A stretch of 64,000 nucleotides of DNA from Parapedobacter sp051400755 (lineage in GTDB: Bacteria > Bacteroidota > Bacteroidia > Sphingobacteriales > Sphingobacteriaceae): contig NZ_JBLFFL010000002.1 in the NCBI RefSeq assembly GCF_051400755.1, forward strand, positions 794,571 through 858,570, written 5' to 3'. Both the position numbers and the translations under genes were made by a program. Numbering within the stretch: position 1 is the first letter of the stretch; the number at the start of each line of letters is the position of its first letter. The notes beneath the pieces were generated by a model. The model was given only the letters and a program-made list of their open reading frames with translations. It was not told the DNA's origin and did no database searches. Of the stretch, positions 18,649-27,590 are shown piece by piece.

Positions 18649-20487
18649 ATGGGATATAGCAGCCTCGCCGAATGTGTACACGATTTGGAACGCCACGGTC
18701 ACCTCATCCGCATCAAACAAGAGGTGGATCCGTACCTGGAGATGGCTGCTATCCATATGCGCGTCTATGATGCGCAGGGACCCGCGTTGCTATTCGAGCA
18801 CATCAAAGGAAGTCCGTTTCCGGCGGTATCCAACCTGTTTGGCACGTTGGCACGTTCACGATTCATGTTCAGGGACACCCTCGAAAAAATCAAGGTGCTC
18901 GTAGCCGTCAAAGCGGATCCCATGCAGGCACTCCGGAAACCTCTCAGCTATGCTCATGTGGCCACCACGGCCTTGTCTGCGCTTCCATGGCGCAAAGCAA
19001 GCGGTGCGCCCATTTTGCACGGGACTACCCGCATCAGCCAATTGCCGCAGATCGTTAATTGGCCGATGGATGGCGGGCCGTTTATCACCATGCCCCAGGT
19101 ATATACAGAGGATGTAACCAACCCCGGGGTTATGCATGCCAACCTCGGCATGTATCGCATCCAGCTGGCGGGCAACGAGTATGTGCCCGATGCCGAAGCC
19201 GGTCTTCACTACCAGCTCCACCGCGGCATCGGCGTGCACCAGACCAAGGCCAATGCATTGGGACAGCCGCTTAAGGTGAGTATTTTTGTGGGCGGGCCGC
19301 CGTCTCATCCGTTGGCTGCTGTGATGCCCCTGCCCGAGGGGTTATCGGAATTGACGTTTGCCGGCGCACTGGGCAACAGGCGTTTCCGTTACTTTTACGA
19401 TGCGGAAGGTTTCTGCATCTCGGCCGATGCGGATTTCGTCATCACGGGAATGGTGTATCCGCAGGAAAACAAGCCAGAAGGACCGTTTGGCGACCATCTT
19501 GGTTATTACAGCCTGGCACATCCCTTTCCGCTGATGCATGTGCATCAGGTGTACCACCGCAAAAATCCCATCTGGTCGTTTACCGTCGTCGGACGGCCTC
19601 CGCAGGAAGACACCAGTTTCGGTGCCCTGATACACGAAATCACGGGGGCGGCCATCCCGCAGGAAATCAATGGGCTCCATGCGGTACACGCCGTAGATGC
19701 CGCGGGAGTACATCCATTACTCTTTGCCATCGGCAGTGAGCGCTATACACCCTATTTGCAGGCCGACCGGCCGCAGGAAATCCTGACGATCGCCAATCAG
19801 ATATTGGGCAAAAACCAATTGAGTCTTGCCAAATATTTGTTTATCACGGCTTACCAAGATAATCCCCAGCTGGATATTCACGACGTAGGCGCATTCCTGA
19901 CACATGTTTTTGAGCGGATCGATCCGACGCGCGACCTGCACTTCCACACGCGGACGACCATCGATACCCTCGACTATTCGGGGGACGGATTGAATGCCGG
20001 CTCCAAAGCGGTCTTTGCCGCCGCAGGAAACAAAAAGCGCGTGTTGGCGGCTGAACTCCCCGGCGGATTTACCCTGCCTCGCCCATTTGATGCGTGCAAA
20101 TTGATCCTGCCCGGCATCATCGCGGTAGAGGCGCCATCGTTTACCGATGACGATACAGAAGCCGACCGAATCGCAGCATGGTGCGAAGCGGTTATGGCTG
20201 TCGATTTCACCGGAATCATGTTGCTCGTGCTATGTGATGATGCCGCTTTCACATCCGCCAATGTCAACAATTTCGTGTGGGTCGCGTTCACGCGGAGCAA
20301 TCCCTCGCATGATATTCATGGTGTAAATAGCTTCATCAAACACAAGCATTGGGGATGCCATGGGCCGATCATCATCGATGCGCGCAAGAAACCCCATCAT
20401 GCACCGGAGCTGATAAAAGATCCCGATGTGGAAAAGCGCGTGGATGCATTGGGGGCGAAAGGTGGACCATTGGATGGGATTATTTGA
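18649..20487 (+). CDS. UbiD-family decarboxylase (prenylated-FMN type)
   Basis: 612 residues. It begins MGYSSLAECVHDLERHGHLI and carries UbiD blocks such as GMYRIQLAGNEY, HYQLHRGIGVH, EGPFGDHLGYYSLAHPFP and the C-terminal PSHDIHGVNSFIKHKHWGC. The length, with an extra C-terminal segment, fits the long form common in Bacteroidota; E. coli UbiD is about 500 residues. UbiD enzymes decarboxylate aromatic or unsaturated acids using prenylated FMN made by UbiX. No ubiX is in the window. Menaquinone biosynthesis is a possible role, but the substrate cannot be read from the sequence. Confidence 0.88.
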   Translation: MGYSSLAECVHDLERHGHLIRIKQEVDPYLEMAAIHMRVYDAQGPALLFEHIKGSPFPAVSNLFGTLARSRFMFRDTLEKIKVLVAVKADPMQALRKPLSYAHVATTALSALPWRKASGAPILHGTTRISQLPQIVNWPMDGGPFITMPQVYTEDVTNPGVMHANLGMYRIQLAGNEYVPDAEAGLHYQLHRGIGVHQTKANALGQPLKVSIFVGGPPSHPLAAVMPLPEGLSELTFAGALGNRRFRYFYDAEGFCISADADFVITGMVYPQENKPEGPFGDHLGYYSLAHPFPLMHVHQVYHRKNPIWSFTVVGRPPQEDTSFGALIHEITGAAIPQEINGLHAVHAVDAAGVHPLLFAIGSERYTPYLQADRPQEILTIANQILGKNQLSLAKYLFITAYQDNPQLDIHDVGAFLTHVFERIDPTRDLHFHTRTTIDTLDYSGDGLNAGSKAVFAAAGNKKRVLAAELPGGFTLPRPFDACKLILPGIIAVEAPSFTDDDTEADRIAAWCEAVMAVDFTGIMLLVLCDDAAFTSANVNNFVWVAFTRSNPSHDIHGVNSFIKHKHWGCHGPIIIDARKKPHHAPELIKDPDVEKRVDALGAKGGPLDGII

Positions 20488-20549
20488 AGATCCCTGTCGG
20501 AGTTAACATCAAGTTAACATTCAAAAAGTTAGCTTTGTGAAAACCGATT

Positions 20550-21512
20550 ATGAAGGCAATGACATACACAAAGTACGGTCCACCTGAGGTGGTCCAACTT
20601 CAGGACGTCCCGAAACCGATGCCTAAAGCCCATCAAATCCTGGTAAGAGTGCATGCCACGACCGTGAACCGCACGGACTGCGGATTTCGGAGTGCGAATT
20701 ATTTTATTGTTCGGTTTTTCAGCGGGTTGTTCCGGCCCAGAAATAAGATCCTAGGCTGCGAATTTGCCGGACAGATTGAGACCGTTGGTAAGGACGTCAC
20801 CGCCTTTCATCCCGGTGATCGGGTGTTTGGTTTTGACGATTCGGCTTTCGGTGGGCATGCCGAATATAAAGTAATTGCCGAATCGGGCGCATTTACGACC
20901 ATTCCCGATGGAGTTAGTTATTCGGATGCCGCACCACTGATGGAGGGCAGTCATTATGCGCTGGGCAATATCCGAGCGGCAAAGGTAAAAAATGGAGCAA
21001 ACGCAATGGTTTATGGGGCGACAGGAGCCATTGGCTCGGCAGCCGTGCAATTGTTGAAGCATTTTGGGGCTTACGTAGTGGCGGTATCCAATACCAAAAA
21101 CATCGAACTCGTCAAGTCGCTGGGTGCAGACGAAGTCGTCGACTACACGAGCCAGGATTTTACAAAGAGTGACCATCACTTCGATTTCATTTTCGATGCC
21201 GTAGGCAAAAGCTCATTCAGGCAGTGTAAACCCTTGCTGAAAAAAAGCGGTATTTATATATCCACAGAATTGGGTTACCTATCCCAGAATCCTTTCTTAG
21301 CATTGATCACTCCGCTATTCGGAGGCAAAAAAGTATTGTTTCCGATTCCGACCATCAGCAAGGAAAATGTGATTTTCTTGAAGGAGTTGGCAAGTTCGGG
21401 TCGCTTCAAACCAGTGATTGACCGGCAATACCCGTTCGAACAGCTGATTGATGCGTATCGTTACGTTGAAACAGGTCAAAAGACAGGCAATGTAGTGATC
21501 ACGATGGTGTGA
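20550..21512 (+). CDS. Zinc-independent medium-chain dehydrogenase/quinone oxidoreductase-like
   Basis: 320 residues of the MDR superfamily. The N-terminal GroES-like domain has LVRVHATTVNRTDCGFRS and GCEFAGQIETVGKDV; the NAD(P)-binding Rossmann domain has YGATGAIGSAAVQLLKHFGA. Catalytic-zinc ligands are not evident, which fits the quinone-oxidoreductase branch. It lies 62 bases after the ubiD-like gene, with a CDP-alcohol phosphotransferase gene 21 bases further on. A paralogue with the same architecture is at 25559-26527. Substrate unknown. Confidence 0.85.
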   Translation: MKAMTYTKYGPPEVVQLQDVPKPMPKAHQILVRVHATTVNRTDCGFRSANYFIVRFFSGLFRPRNKILGCEFAGQIETVGKDVTAFHPGDRVFGFDDSAFGGHAEYKVIAESGAFTTIPDGVSYSDAAPLMEGSHYALGNIRAAKVKNGANAMVYGATGAIGSAAVQLLKHFGAYVVAVSNTKNIELVKSLGADEVVDYTSQDFTKSDHHFDFIFDAVGKSSFRQCKPLLKKSGIYISTELGYLSQNPFLALITPLFGGKKVLFPIPTISKENVIFLKELASSGRFKPVIDRQYPFEQLIDAYRYVETGQKTGNVVITMV

Positions 21513-21533
21513 TTTTCACGAACTTTGGGATAC

Positions 21534-22109
21534 ATGCACAGTACCAGTTATTACATCGTCAATGGTATCACGTTTTACCGGCTGATCGCTGCTCCCGTCC
21601 TGTTACTGCTTATCTTCACCGGGCAGCGGGATATCTTCAAATGGTTGCTTGCGTTCAGTTTCTTTACCGACGCCATCGACGGTTATCTTGCGCGCAAGTA
21701 TAAGGCGGTAAGCGTGATGGGTGCCCGACTGGATTCCATTGCCGATGATCTGACTGTGCTGGTAGCTATTATCGGGCTGTTTGCCTGGCACTGGTCATTT
21801 ATTCGGCAGGAGTACCTGTGGATACTGTTGCTGCTCCTGCTTTTTGTGGTACAGTTGGTGTTTGCGCTTATCCGTTACGGAAAGACCACCAGTTTCCACA
21901 CTTACCTTGCCAAGGCGGCCGCGGTGTTCCAGGGCCTTTTCTTGGTATTCACATTCTTCCTGCCATCGCCACCTCTACTATTGTTTTACGTGGCGATGGT
22001 ACTAACAGCGCTGGACATCATCGAGGAAACCGTCATGGTCATCCTGTTGCCGACATGGGAGGCGGACGTGAGTGGCCTATACCAGCTCTTGAAGCGTAGA
22101 TCCGTTTGA
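21534..22109 (+). CDS. CDP-alcohol phosphatidyltransferase family membrane protein
   Basis: 191 residues from the ATG at 21534; an in-frame TTG at 21525 is an alternative. Five or six membrane segments. The diagnostic motif is intact: D-x2-DG-x2-AR-x8-G-x3-D-x3-D, read as DAIDGYLAR then GARLDSIADD, at about residues 46-72. Enzymes with this motif transfer a phospho-alcohol from a CDP-alcohol to a hydroxyl acceptor, as in phosphatidylglycerophosphate synthesis. The acceptor is not evident, and the short C-terminus differs from PgsA. It probably shares a transcript with the dehydrogenase upstream. Confidence 0.85.
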   Translation: MHSTSYYIVNGITFYRLIAAPVLLLLIFTGQRDIFKWLLAFSFFTDAIDGYLARKYKAVSVMGARLDSIADDLTVLVAIIGLFAWHWSFIRQEYLWILLLLLLFVVQLVFALIRYGKTTSFHTYLAKAAAVFQGLFLVFTFFLPSPPLLLFYVAMVLTALDIIEETVMVILLPTWEADVSGLYQLLKRRSV

Positions 22110-22194
22110 GCGGGACGACCACCAATTCCGGGAATCAAGAATTCGCTGTTCGCAAGTTTTCCACAAGGAAAACAAATCAAAACCGGGATTGTAG

Positions 22195-22233
22195 CCTTAA
22201 TAACGTTCATTGTTTTATTCATTAAAAAGGAGG
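22195..22233 (+). promoter_or_regulatory. Strong Shine-Dalgarno with possible sequestering hairpin upstream of hsp20
   Basis: AAGGAGG at 22227-22233 lies 6 bases before the ATG at 22240, a strong ribosome site unusual in this genome. CCTTAAT (22195-22201) can pair with the bulged ATTAAAAAGG (22221-22230), partly hiding the site. A separate perfect hairpin GTTTTCC-ACAA-GGAAAAC is at 22156-22173. The weak AU-rich pairing could act as an RNA thermometer; this is inference. Confidence 0.35.
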
Positions 22234-22239
22234 TTTGTG

Positions 22240-22689
22240 ATGAATCTGATCAAAAGTAACAGACATCGGTCGCCAATGCGGTCGTCACTATTCGACGATT
22301 TTTTCGGAAGGGGATCCCTTGATCCGCTATGGGACAATTTCCGGCAGCCGGGCAATACGATTCCTTCGACCAACATCCGGGAAACCGAAGATAACTATGA
22401 AGTGGAAATGGCCGCACCCGGACTTAAAAAAGAAGATTTCAATGTGGAGCTGGACGGCAATACGCTGACCATCTCCTGCGACCGGGAGCACTCGGAAGAA
22501 AAAAAGGAGGATGGCTACAGCCGCAGGGAATTCAGCTTCAGCGCGTTCAGCCGTAGCTTCGAGCTTCCCAATAATGTGGTGGATGAGGAAAGGATCAATG
22601 CCCACTATGAAGACGGCATCCTGAAGCTCCTCATTCCCAAGCGGGAGGAAGCCAAGGCTAGGACGCCACGGCACATCGACATTACGTAA
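22240..22689 (+). CDS. Hsp20 small heat-shock protein
   Basis: 149 residues. The ATG at 22240 is chosen over an upstream in-frame start because of the AAGGAGG just before it. The alpha-crystallin domain spans about residues 44-135 (PSTNIRETEDNYEVEMAAPG, then the A-x-x-x-n-GvL-like HYEDGILKLLIPK). The C-terminal tail (ARTPRHIDIT) contains the I-x-I anchor. It is an ATP-independent chaperone that holds unfolded proteins under stress. It is followed by a strong bidirectional terminator and is monocistronic. Confidence 0.93.
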   Translation: MNLIKSNRHRSPMRSSLFDDFFGRGSLDPLWDNFRQPGNTIPSTNIRETEDNYEVEMAAPGLKKEDFNVELDGNTLTISCDREHSEEKKEDGYSRREFSFSAFSRSFELPNNVVDEERINAHYEDGILKLLIPKREEAKARTPRHIDIT

Positions 22690-22730
22690 AACGTAAAAAC
22701 GGGAAATTCTTTGAAATCGACGTTTTAAGG

Positions 22731-22758
22731 GGCTTTGGATTTTTCCAAAGCCTTTTTT
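22731..22758. terminator. Intrinsic terminator between hsp20 and the TfoX-like gene
   Basis: GGCTTTGGA (22731-22739), a short loop, TCCAAAGCC (22744-22752), then six Ts. The stem serves the plus strand. The stop of the convergent TfoX-like gene lies at its edge. Confidence 0.85.
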
Positions 22759-23116
22759 ATTTAATCCGCCTTTTCCGCGCGTTGGTGGCCTTTGCCTTTC
22801 CGTTGAACGCCAGGCAAAGCTCCAGCCATTGGGCAAAGTCCTCCCCGTCGGCGAACCCTTCGGGGCTTACATAGCAATACCCGGCCAATCGGCGGCCATT
22901 CATCACCATGGGGAGGTAGCCCTTCCTCGTGGAGATTTCGGAAACGTCCTCGGGATCGAAACGGCACATGAGGCCATCCTCACTCACATTCACGCACATT
23001 TTTCCGTTCACCAGGAAAGCAAGTCCCCCGAACATTTTCTTTTCCCGGATGTCCAGACCCGGTACGGCGGATAGGTACTCCCTTACCCGTTCGGCCAATA
23101 GAACGTTGTATGCCAT
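22757..23116 (-). CDS. TfoX/Sxy N-terminal domain protein
   Basis: 119 residues from the ATG at 23116. Typical TfoX_N sequence: LLAERVREYL, KKMFGGLAFLVNGKMCVNV, then GLMCRFDPED. The C-terminal tail is basic (KAKATNARKRRIK). Stand-alone TfoX_N proteins are widespread in Bacteroidota; a link to competence as in Haemophilus Sxy is not established for them. It begins 10 bases after the end of the frameshifted gene at 23127, on the same strand. Confidence 0.85.
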   Translation of the reverse strand: MAYNVLLAERVREYLSAVPGLDIREKKMFGGLAFLVNGKMCVNVSEDGLMCRFDPEDVSEISTRKGYLPMVMNGRRLAGYCYVSPEGFADGEDFAQWLELCLAFNGKAKATNARKRRIK

Positions 23117-23126
23117 AATTAGTGTT

Positions 23127-24409
23127 TTAATCAAAATCGTCTTCAAAGACCGTCTCGCCGCGTGCCCCTTCCAGCCGGACATGATCGATGGAACCGGTCC
23201 CGCTGAAGATATAGGTAAGCGCCATGATATCGCCGAAATCTTCATGGAAAGTTTCCCGGAACAGCCCTTCGCCGTTCAACGTTATTTCGGCATGTTTATC
23301 TTTCACGCTTAGGCCTATTTCCTGCCATTGGTATACGTCGATACCGAGGGGCGAAAGGTCGTTGTCTCCACCGAAGCGGGTGATTTCTCCGATCTTGTAG
23401 CCCGCATTCCGTTCGCAGCCCCGCTGCTGCAGGTTTACCCAGAAGATGTGTTTCTCGGTCACGATCATGACTTGCATAAAGGGGCAGGCGCTGCCGGTCA
23501 AACTGTCCACTTTTACACGTGAGACCAAGTTGAAATGGTCCGAAGAAGCATGAAACACTCGGCTATTGGTAACCCTGGTCTCGAACGGACGGGAGAAATC
23601 CACATTCTTTTTCTTAAGCAGCTCAATGCTGAGATGAAGGCGTCCATCATCGATAAAATATTCGTTTTTGAAGTTCATTGGTTCCCTGTCCTGATAGTTG
23701 TCATACAGACGGGGTTCCCAGCCGTCGCTGAGTATATGTACGGGCTGCATGGCCAGGACGGAATCACCTGCAATCAGGCGTGCCCGGTGATATCCTGCGG
23801 CATAGTAAATGCTTGTGTAGGTGTCGCCAGCGGGATCAATCGCGACACGGTGCAACGGATTCCAGGATTGCTGGATAAAAAAGCTATCGGCAGCCACCTG
23901 GGATACATCGTAATTGAAGATCACGGTAGCCGGCGTGCCGGAGGTCACGGTTTTTTGAGCAGCGAAGCGAACCGGGCCGCTGACGTTCACGCCTCTTGGG
24001 GGCGGGTCCCCTGTCCTGATTGCCAGCACGATCGCAATGATCACTAGCAGGACCAAAACCGGAACAATGCCCACCCAAATGCTCTTTTTAGGCGCGATGC
24101 GGTTGACCGGCTGCGGGTTGCGCAGCTTGAAGTCCTGCCAGTCCCGGTAGTCCAGTATTGCAGCCAGGCATTCAAGGTGGCCAGTTGGGGACGTTGCTTG
24201 AAATCGTCCTTCCAGAAGCGTTTCAATGTAGACAGGCTCAAAACAATTCCTGTTTTTTCTTCGATGTGCCGCGCCAGCAGCTCAAGGTCCCGCTGGGTAT
24301 ACCCGCTGCCGTTACCGAAGGCAAATTTTTCTTCGATCTGCCTCCTGCATAATGCGATGTAAGATTGTTCTGAAAGGACCACGGACGATATCAGTTGCCT
24401 GCTCTTCAA
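23127..24409 (-). pseudogene. Single-pass membrane protein with ConA-like C-terminus, broken by one frameshift
   Basis: Two overlapping minus-strand frames read as one protein of about 427 residues if one base is restored near 24164-24169. The N-terminal part (from a likely TTG at 24409; a GTG at 24466 is possible) has SYIALCRRQIEEKFAFGNG and EKTGIVLSLSTLKRFWKDDF, a domain I associate with Sphingobacteriales proteins. After the shift the correct frame gives DYRDWQDFKLRN, a basic stretch, a membrane helix (GIVPVLVLLVIIAIVLAI) and a long extracytoplasmic domain ending in a jelly-roll-like region. A lost C in a CCC run would explain it. It may be a sequencing error or a real mutation. Confidence 0.7.
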
Positions 24410-24494
24410 GATTCCATTTGACCGGATTTTGACCCGGTTTTGATGGGAGCGCTGAAGCCGCAGCACCTACTTTTGCTTCAAAAATACCAAAATC

Positions 24495-25127
24495 ATGAAA
24501 ACAACGTGCATGCTTGTACTTACTTTATTGATGACTGTCAGCTATTCATCGGCGCAGCCACGCGTAGAGACGCCGACAATAAGCAGCGTGAATTTCACGG
24601 CATTCAACCGGAAAGCTTCCTACGAGCGTGGCGAAGCCCATTTAGATGCCAACGCCGATAATGGGATACTGTGGCTTAACGGTTCCCTGTTCGGGAACGG
24701 CGTCATCGAGCTGGAATTAAAGGGCCGTGACATCCCGGGGCAGAGTTTCGTAGGAGTTGCCTTCCATGGCCGCGATGACAAAACCTTCGACGCTGTCTAT
24801 TTCCGGCCATTCAACTTCCGGCATCCGGAGCGGAATGGCCACTCCGTGCAATATGTTTCGTTGCCCGGAAATGATTGGTCCCTGCTACGCGAACGATTTC
24901 CGAATAGGTACGAAAACCGGATCGATCCCGTGCCCGATCCCGTGGACGCATGGTTTCATGTCCGGATTGTTGTCAATTATCCGGACATAACCGTCTACGT
25001 AAACCATGCCTCCCGACCGACGTTGGAGGTCAGGCAGCTCAGCGATCAAAAGGAGGGTGCACTCGGTTTTTGGGTAGGCAACGGTTCGGAAGGATGGTTT
25101 AGAAACCTAAAGATTACCCATCAATAA
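24495..25127 (+). CDS. Secreted jelly-roll (LamG/DUF1080-like) protein
   Basis: 210 residues with a signal peptide (MKTTCMLVLTLLMTVSYSSAQ). The mature part looks like a concanavalin A-like sandwich: GNGVIELELKGRDIPGQSF, FDAVYFRPFNFRHP, WFHVRIVVNYPDITVYVNHA and the C-terminal GALGFWVGNGSEGWFRNLKI. These resemble 3-keto-disaccharide hydrolase (DUF1080) and LamG folds, but no catalytic residues can be named. It is divergent from the frameshifted gene, whose C-terminus has a similar fold, so the two may share a ligand type. Confidence 0.7.
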   Translation: MKTTCMLVLTLLMTVSYSSAQPRVETPTISSVNFTAFNRKASYERGEAHLDANADNGILWLNGSLFGNGVIELELKGRDIPGQSFVGVAFHGRDDKTFDAVYFRPFNFRHPERNGHSVQYVSLPGNDWSLLRERFPNRYENRIDPVPDPVDAWFHVRIVVNYPDITVYVNHASRPTLEVRQLSDQKEGALGFWVGNGSEGWFRNLKITHQ

Positions 25128-25144
25128 ATATGTATATTATCCGA

Positions 25145-25363
25145 CTATTCTTCATAAACCAGCGTGGCGTTATAGCCCAGCGCATGAAGTGCCTCGGCTA
25201 TTGCCGTTCCTTTTAAATTGATTGCCTTTACCACCAGCAAGTTATAGATGGAATTGAAATCCAGTTGCCATTCCTTGATTTCCGAGAACCTGTCGAGGAT
25301 GGATTTGATCCGGCCGATCTCCGTTGGGGAATCGATGTCTGTCATAAATTTTAATGTCTCCAT
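25145..25363 (-). CDS. Small HMA-like ferredoxin-fold protein without CxxC
   Basis: 72 residues (METLKFMTDIDSPTEIGRIK to ALGYNATLVYEE) with an apparent beta-alpha-beta-beta-alpha-beta order, like heavy-metal-associated domains. The metal-binding CxxC expected in the first loop is replaced by DSPTEIG, so copper binding is unlikely. It converges with the secreted protein upstream. A gene-free stretch of about 195 bases follows (25364-25558) in which I see nothing specific. Confidence 0.55.
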   Translation of the reverse strand: METLKFMTDIDSPTEIGRIKSILDRFSEIKEWQLDFNSIYNLLVVKAINLKGTAIAEALHALGYNATLVYEE

Positions 25364-25558
25364 ACTTTAAAATTTAAGTATCCAATGATGGTTTATAACA
25401 CCCAGTTGCAAACTCCTGTACGGTTTCAGGATCGCGTCCATTTCTATGGGGTATCAAATATAATGAATTTCCGTTAATGGAAAAACTGGAAAGGGAAGAT
25501 TTGTACCGAACAGGAAGTTTTATGTAATGAACATCCATAACGGTATTGCAAGGCGCAA

Positions 25559-26527
25559 TCAGATTGTTTTTTGATCAATATTTTCCCACACCATTACCAC
25601 TTTCCCTTTGGTGCGCATGGCTTCAATATAGCTGATGGCTTCCGGAATTTCTGTATACGAATAGGTTTTTTCGATATGCACCATGATTTTTCCGCGCTGA
25701 ATCAAAGATGCCAATGTCGCCAGATCTTTTGTGTTGGCCTCAGCCGTAAATTGGACCAAGGGAAACCGTTTGAAAGCCTTTTTCAACAGCAACGACATCA
25801 TATGCCCCACCGTTGTGAAACCTACCATGACACCGCGCCGTCCCATTCGTTGGTAATCGTGATGGGTTAGGTTGCCGTGGGTATCGACCACCAGATCATA
25901 TTTCCCCTCATGTTGGTGGATGTTTTGCTTGTCATAGGCAATAATCCGGTCAGCACCCAATGCCGCGACGAAGCTGCTGTTCCTGCTGGAACAGACTGCG
26001 GTTACGTCGGCGCCATAGGCCTTTGCGATTTGCACTGCGAAATGACCGACGCCTCCCGAAGAACCGTTGATTAACACCGATTCACCCTCCTTGAGTTGAC
26101 CATGGGTGATGAGCGCCTGCAAAGCCGTTAATCCGCCAACGGGTACACCTGCCATTGTTAGAAAATCGGTTCCCTCCGGCATGAGGGCGCAAACATTTGC
26201 CGGTGCGCACGTATATTCGGCAAAAGCACCTCCTTGAAGCATCTCGCCGAATACCCGGTCCCCGACCTTAAAATACGCTGCATGTTCTCCCGTCTCTTCG
26301 ACGATTCCGGCGAAATCAGCGCCGAGGATGTTATCCTTTGGCTTGAACAACCCGAAGGAGAACCGTGCAAAAAAAGGTTTCCCCCGGAGGACATGCCAAT
26401 CGGCCGGGTTGGCCGAATTTGCCATCACCTTAACCAGGATATGATCTTTTTTTAATGGCGGCTTTTCCACTTCCTCGAGTTGAAGGATCTCCGGTCCACC
26501 ATAGCTTTTTTTTGTAAATGCTTTCAT
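25559..26527 (-). CDS. NAD(P)-dependent medium-chain dehydrogenase/quinone oxidoreductase-like
   Basis: 322 residues with the same architecture as the protein at 20550-21512. The GroES-like half contains ILVKVMANSANPADWHVLRG and LGADFAGIVEETGEH; the Rossmann half contains INGSSGGVGHFAVQIAKAYG. No zinc ligands are obvious. It is divergent from the cold-shock-domain gene and stands alone. The two paralogues are clearly diverged, so recent duplication is unlikely. Substrate unknown. Confidence 0.85.
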   Translation of the reverse strand: MKAFTKKSYGGPEILQLEEVEKPPLKKDHILVKVMANSANPADWHVLRGKPFFARFSFGLFKPKDNILGADFAGIVEETGEHAAYFKVGDRVFGEMLQGGAFAEYTCAPANVCALMPEGTDFLTMAGVPVGGLTALQALITHGQLKEGESVLINGSSGGVGHFAVQIAKAYGADVTAVCSSRNSSFVAALGADRIIAYDKQNIHQHEGKYDLVVDTHGNLTHHDYQRMGRRGVMVGFTTVGHMMSLLLKKAFKRFPLVQFTAEANTKDLATLASLIQRGKIMVHIEKTYSYTEIPEAISYIEAMRTKGKVVMVWENIDQKTI

Positions 26528-26674
26528 GTAGTTACCTGCTTAAGTCCATATAAAGGTAGCGAGGTTGATCCAGATGCCGTTAACTAATTGTTATCTTTTA
26601 CAAATAATTAATTTCCAAGCGATAACGAAAGCAGATATTGATTACCTTTATTGAAACAAAACCCAGGCCAAGCC

Positions 26675-27478
26675 ATGTTCATCGGCGCTGTGAAATGGTT
26701 CGATAATAATAAAGGATTCGGTGTCCTCGCCCTACCGTTGGGTGAGGAATTGTTCCTGCATGTCCGTGGATTCAAGGGTCCACTTCAGGACGAAATAAAG
26801 CCGAATGAGGTAATCATTGGCGATCGGAAGCCAAACCAAAAACGCGAGGGCTACATCGCCCATAATTGCCGTGTTCTGGGACAGCCGGAGGACTGGGGGG
26901 CGATCGTTTCGCTGTTGGGGAGAGCCGACACGGTGCAGCTGACCGACAAACGAAAGAAAGGGCAGTACCACAGCTTGACGGAACTGGCGGCTAAACAATT
27001 CCTGCGGGGAGAGGATGCGGATAGCATATTCACCCTGGTGACTTCCCATTTTGACAGCAGTTTTGAGCCTTCATTGTTCGTTTCATATGCCTCGTTCCTG
27101 GAAAAAACCATTACCTGCCGGTTGGGGAGTAACCTAGCCACTCCCTTGCTTTCCCGCATCTTTGCCTATTTTGGTAGCCAAATGACACACGGCATCCTGT
27201 TCAAGGTATGGAAAGCGGGTGAGTTCCGTTACATCGGTTTTGATCAGGCAGGCGATTACGAAATACCGGAGGAAGTATTGAACCTGAATGCTACTGAAAT
27301 CGATTATGAGGACCTGTTGAGGATCAGCAAATACAGTTTCGGGCAGGCGTTCTGCTCCAGTTTCGTGGGCGCCTTGTTCGATGCAACGGATACCGCCGAG
27401 ATGGTGGCCTTGTTGCCTTACCTGGATTTCCTTGAAAACGGGGATCGGGCGTATTGGAAAAACATGATTAAGCAGTGA
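26675..27478 (+). CDS. Cold-shock-domain protein with a large unassigned C-terminus
   Basis: 267 residues from the ATG at 26675; an in-frame TTG at 26651 is a weaker choice. Residues 1-70 match a cold-shock OB-fold: GAVKWFDNNKGFGVLAL (RNP1-like) and ELFLHVRGF (RNP2-like). Residues about 75-267 form a helical domain I cannot name (SLTELAAKQFLRGEDAD, RIFAYFGSQMTHGILFKVW). Canonical cold-shock proteins have about 70 residues, so this is a fusion. Binding to single-stranded nucleic acid is likely for the N-terminus; the role of the rest is unknown. Confidence 0.75.
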   Translation: MFIGAVKWFDNNKGFGVLALPLGEELFLHVRGFKGPLQDEIKPNEVIIGDRKPNQKREGYIAHNCRVLGQPEDWGAIVSLLGRADTVQLTDKRKKGQYHSLTELAAKQFLRGEDADSIFTLVTSHFDSSFEPSLFVSYASFLEKTITCRLGSNLATPLLSRIFAYFGSQMTHGILFKVWKAGEFRYIGFDQAGDYEIPEEVLNLNATEIDYEDLLRISKYSFGQAFCSSFVGALFDATDTAEMVALLPYLDFLENGDRAYWKNMIKQ

Positions 27479-27590
27479 ACCATATCGGCAGAGAGGGATT
27501 GAATGCAGAGGCCAATGAACCGTGGAGATGATATTTATTTTCCAAATTCTTTCGTATATTTCCGACGTATTCATCAAATTCAACTAAATT

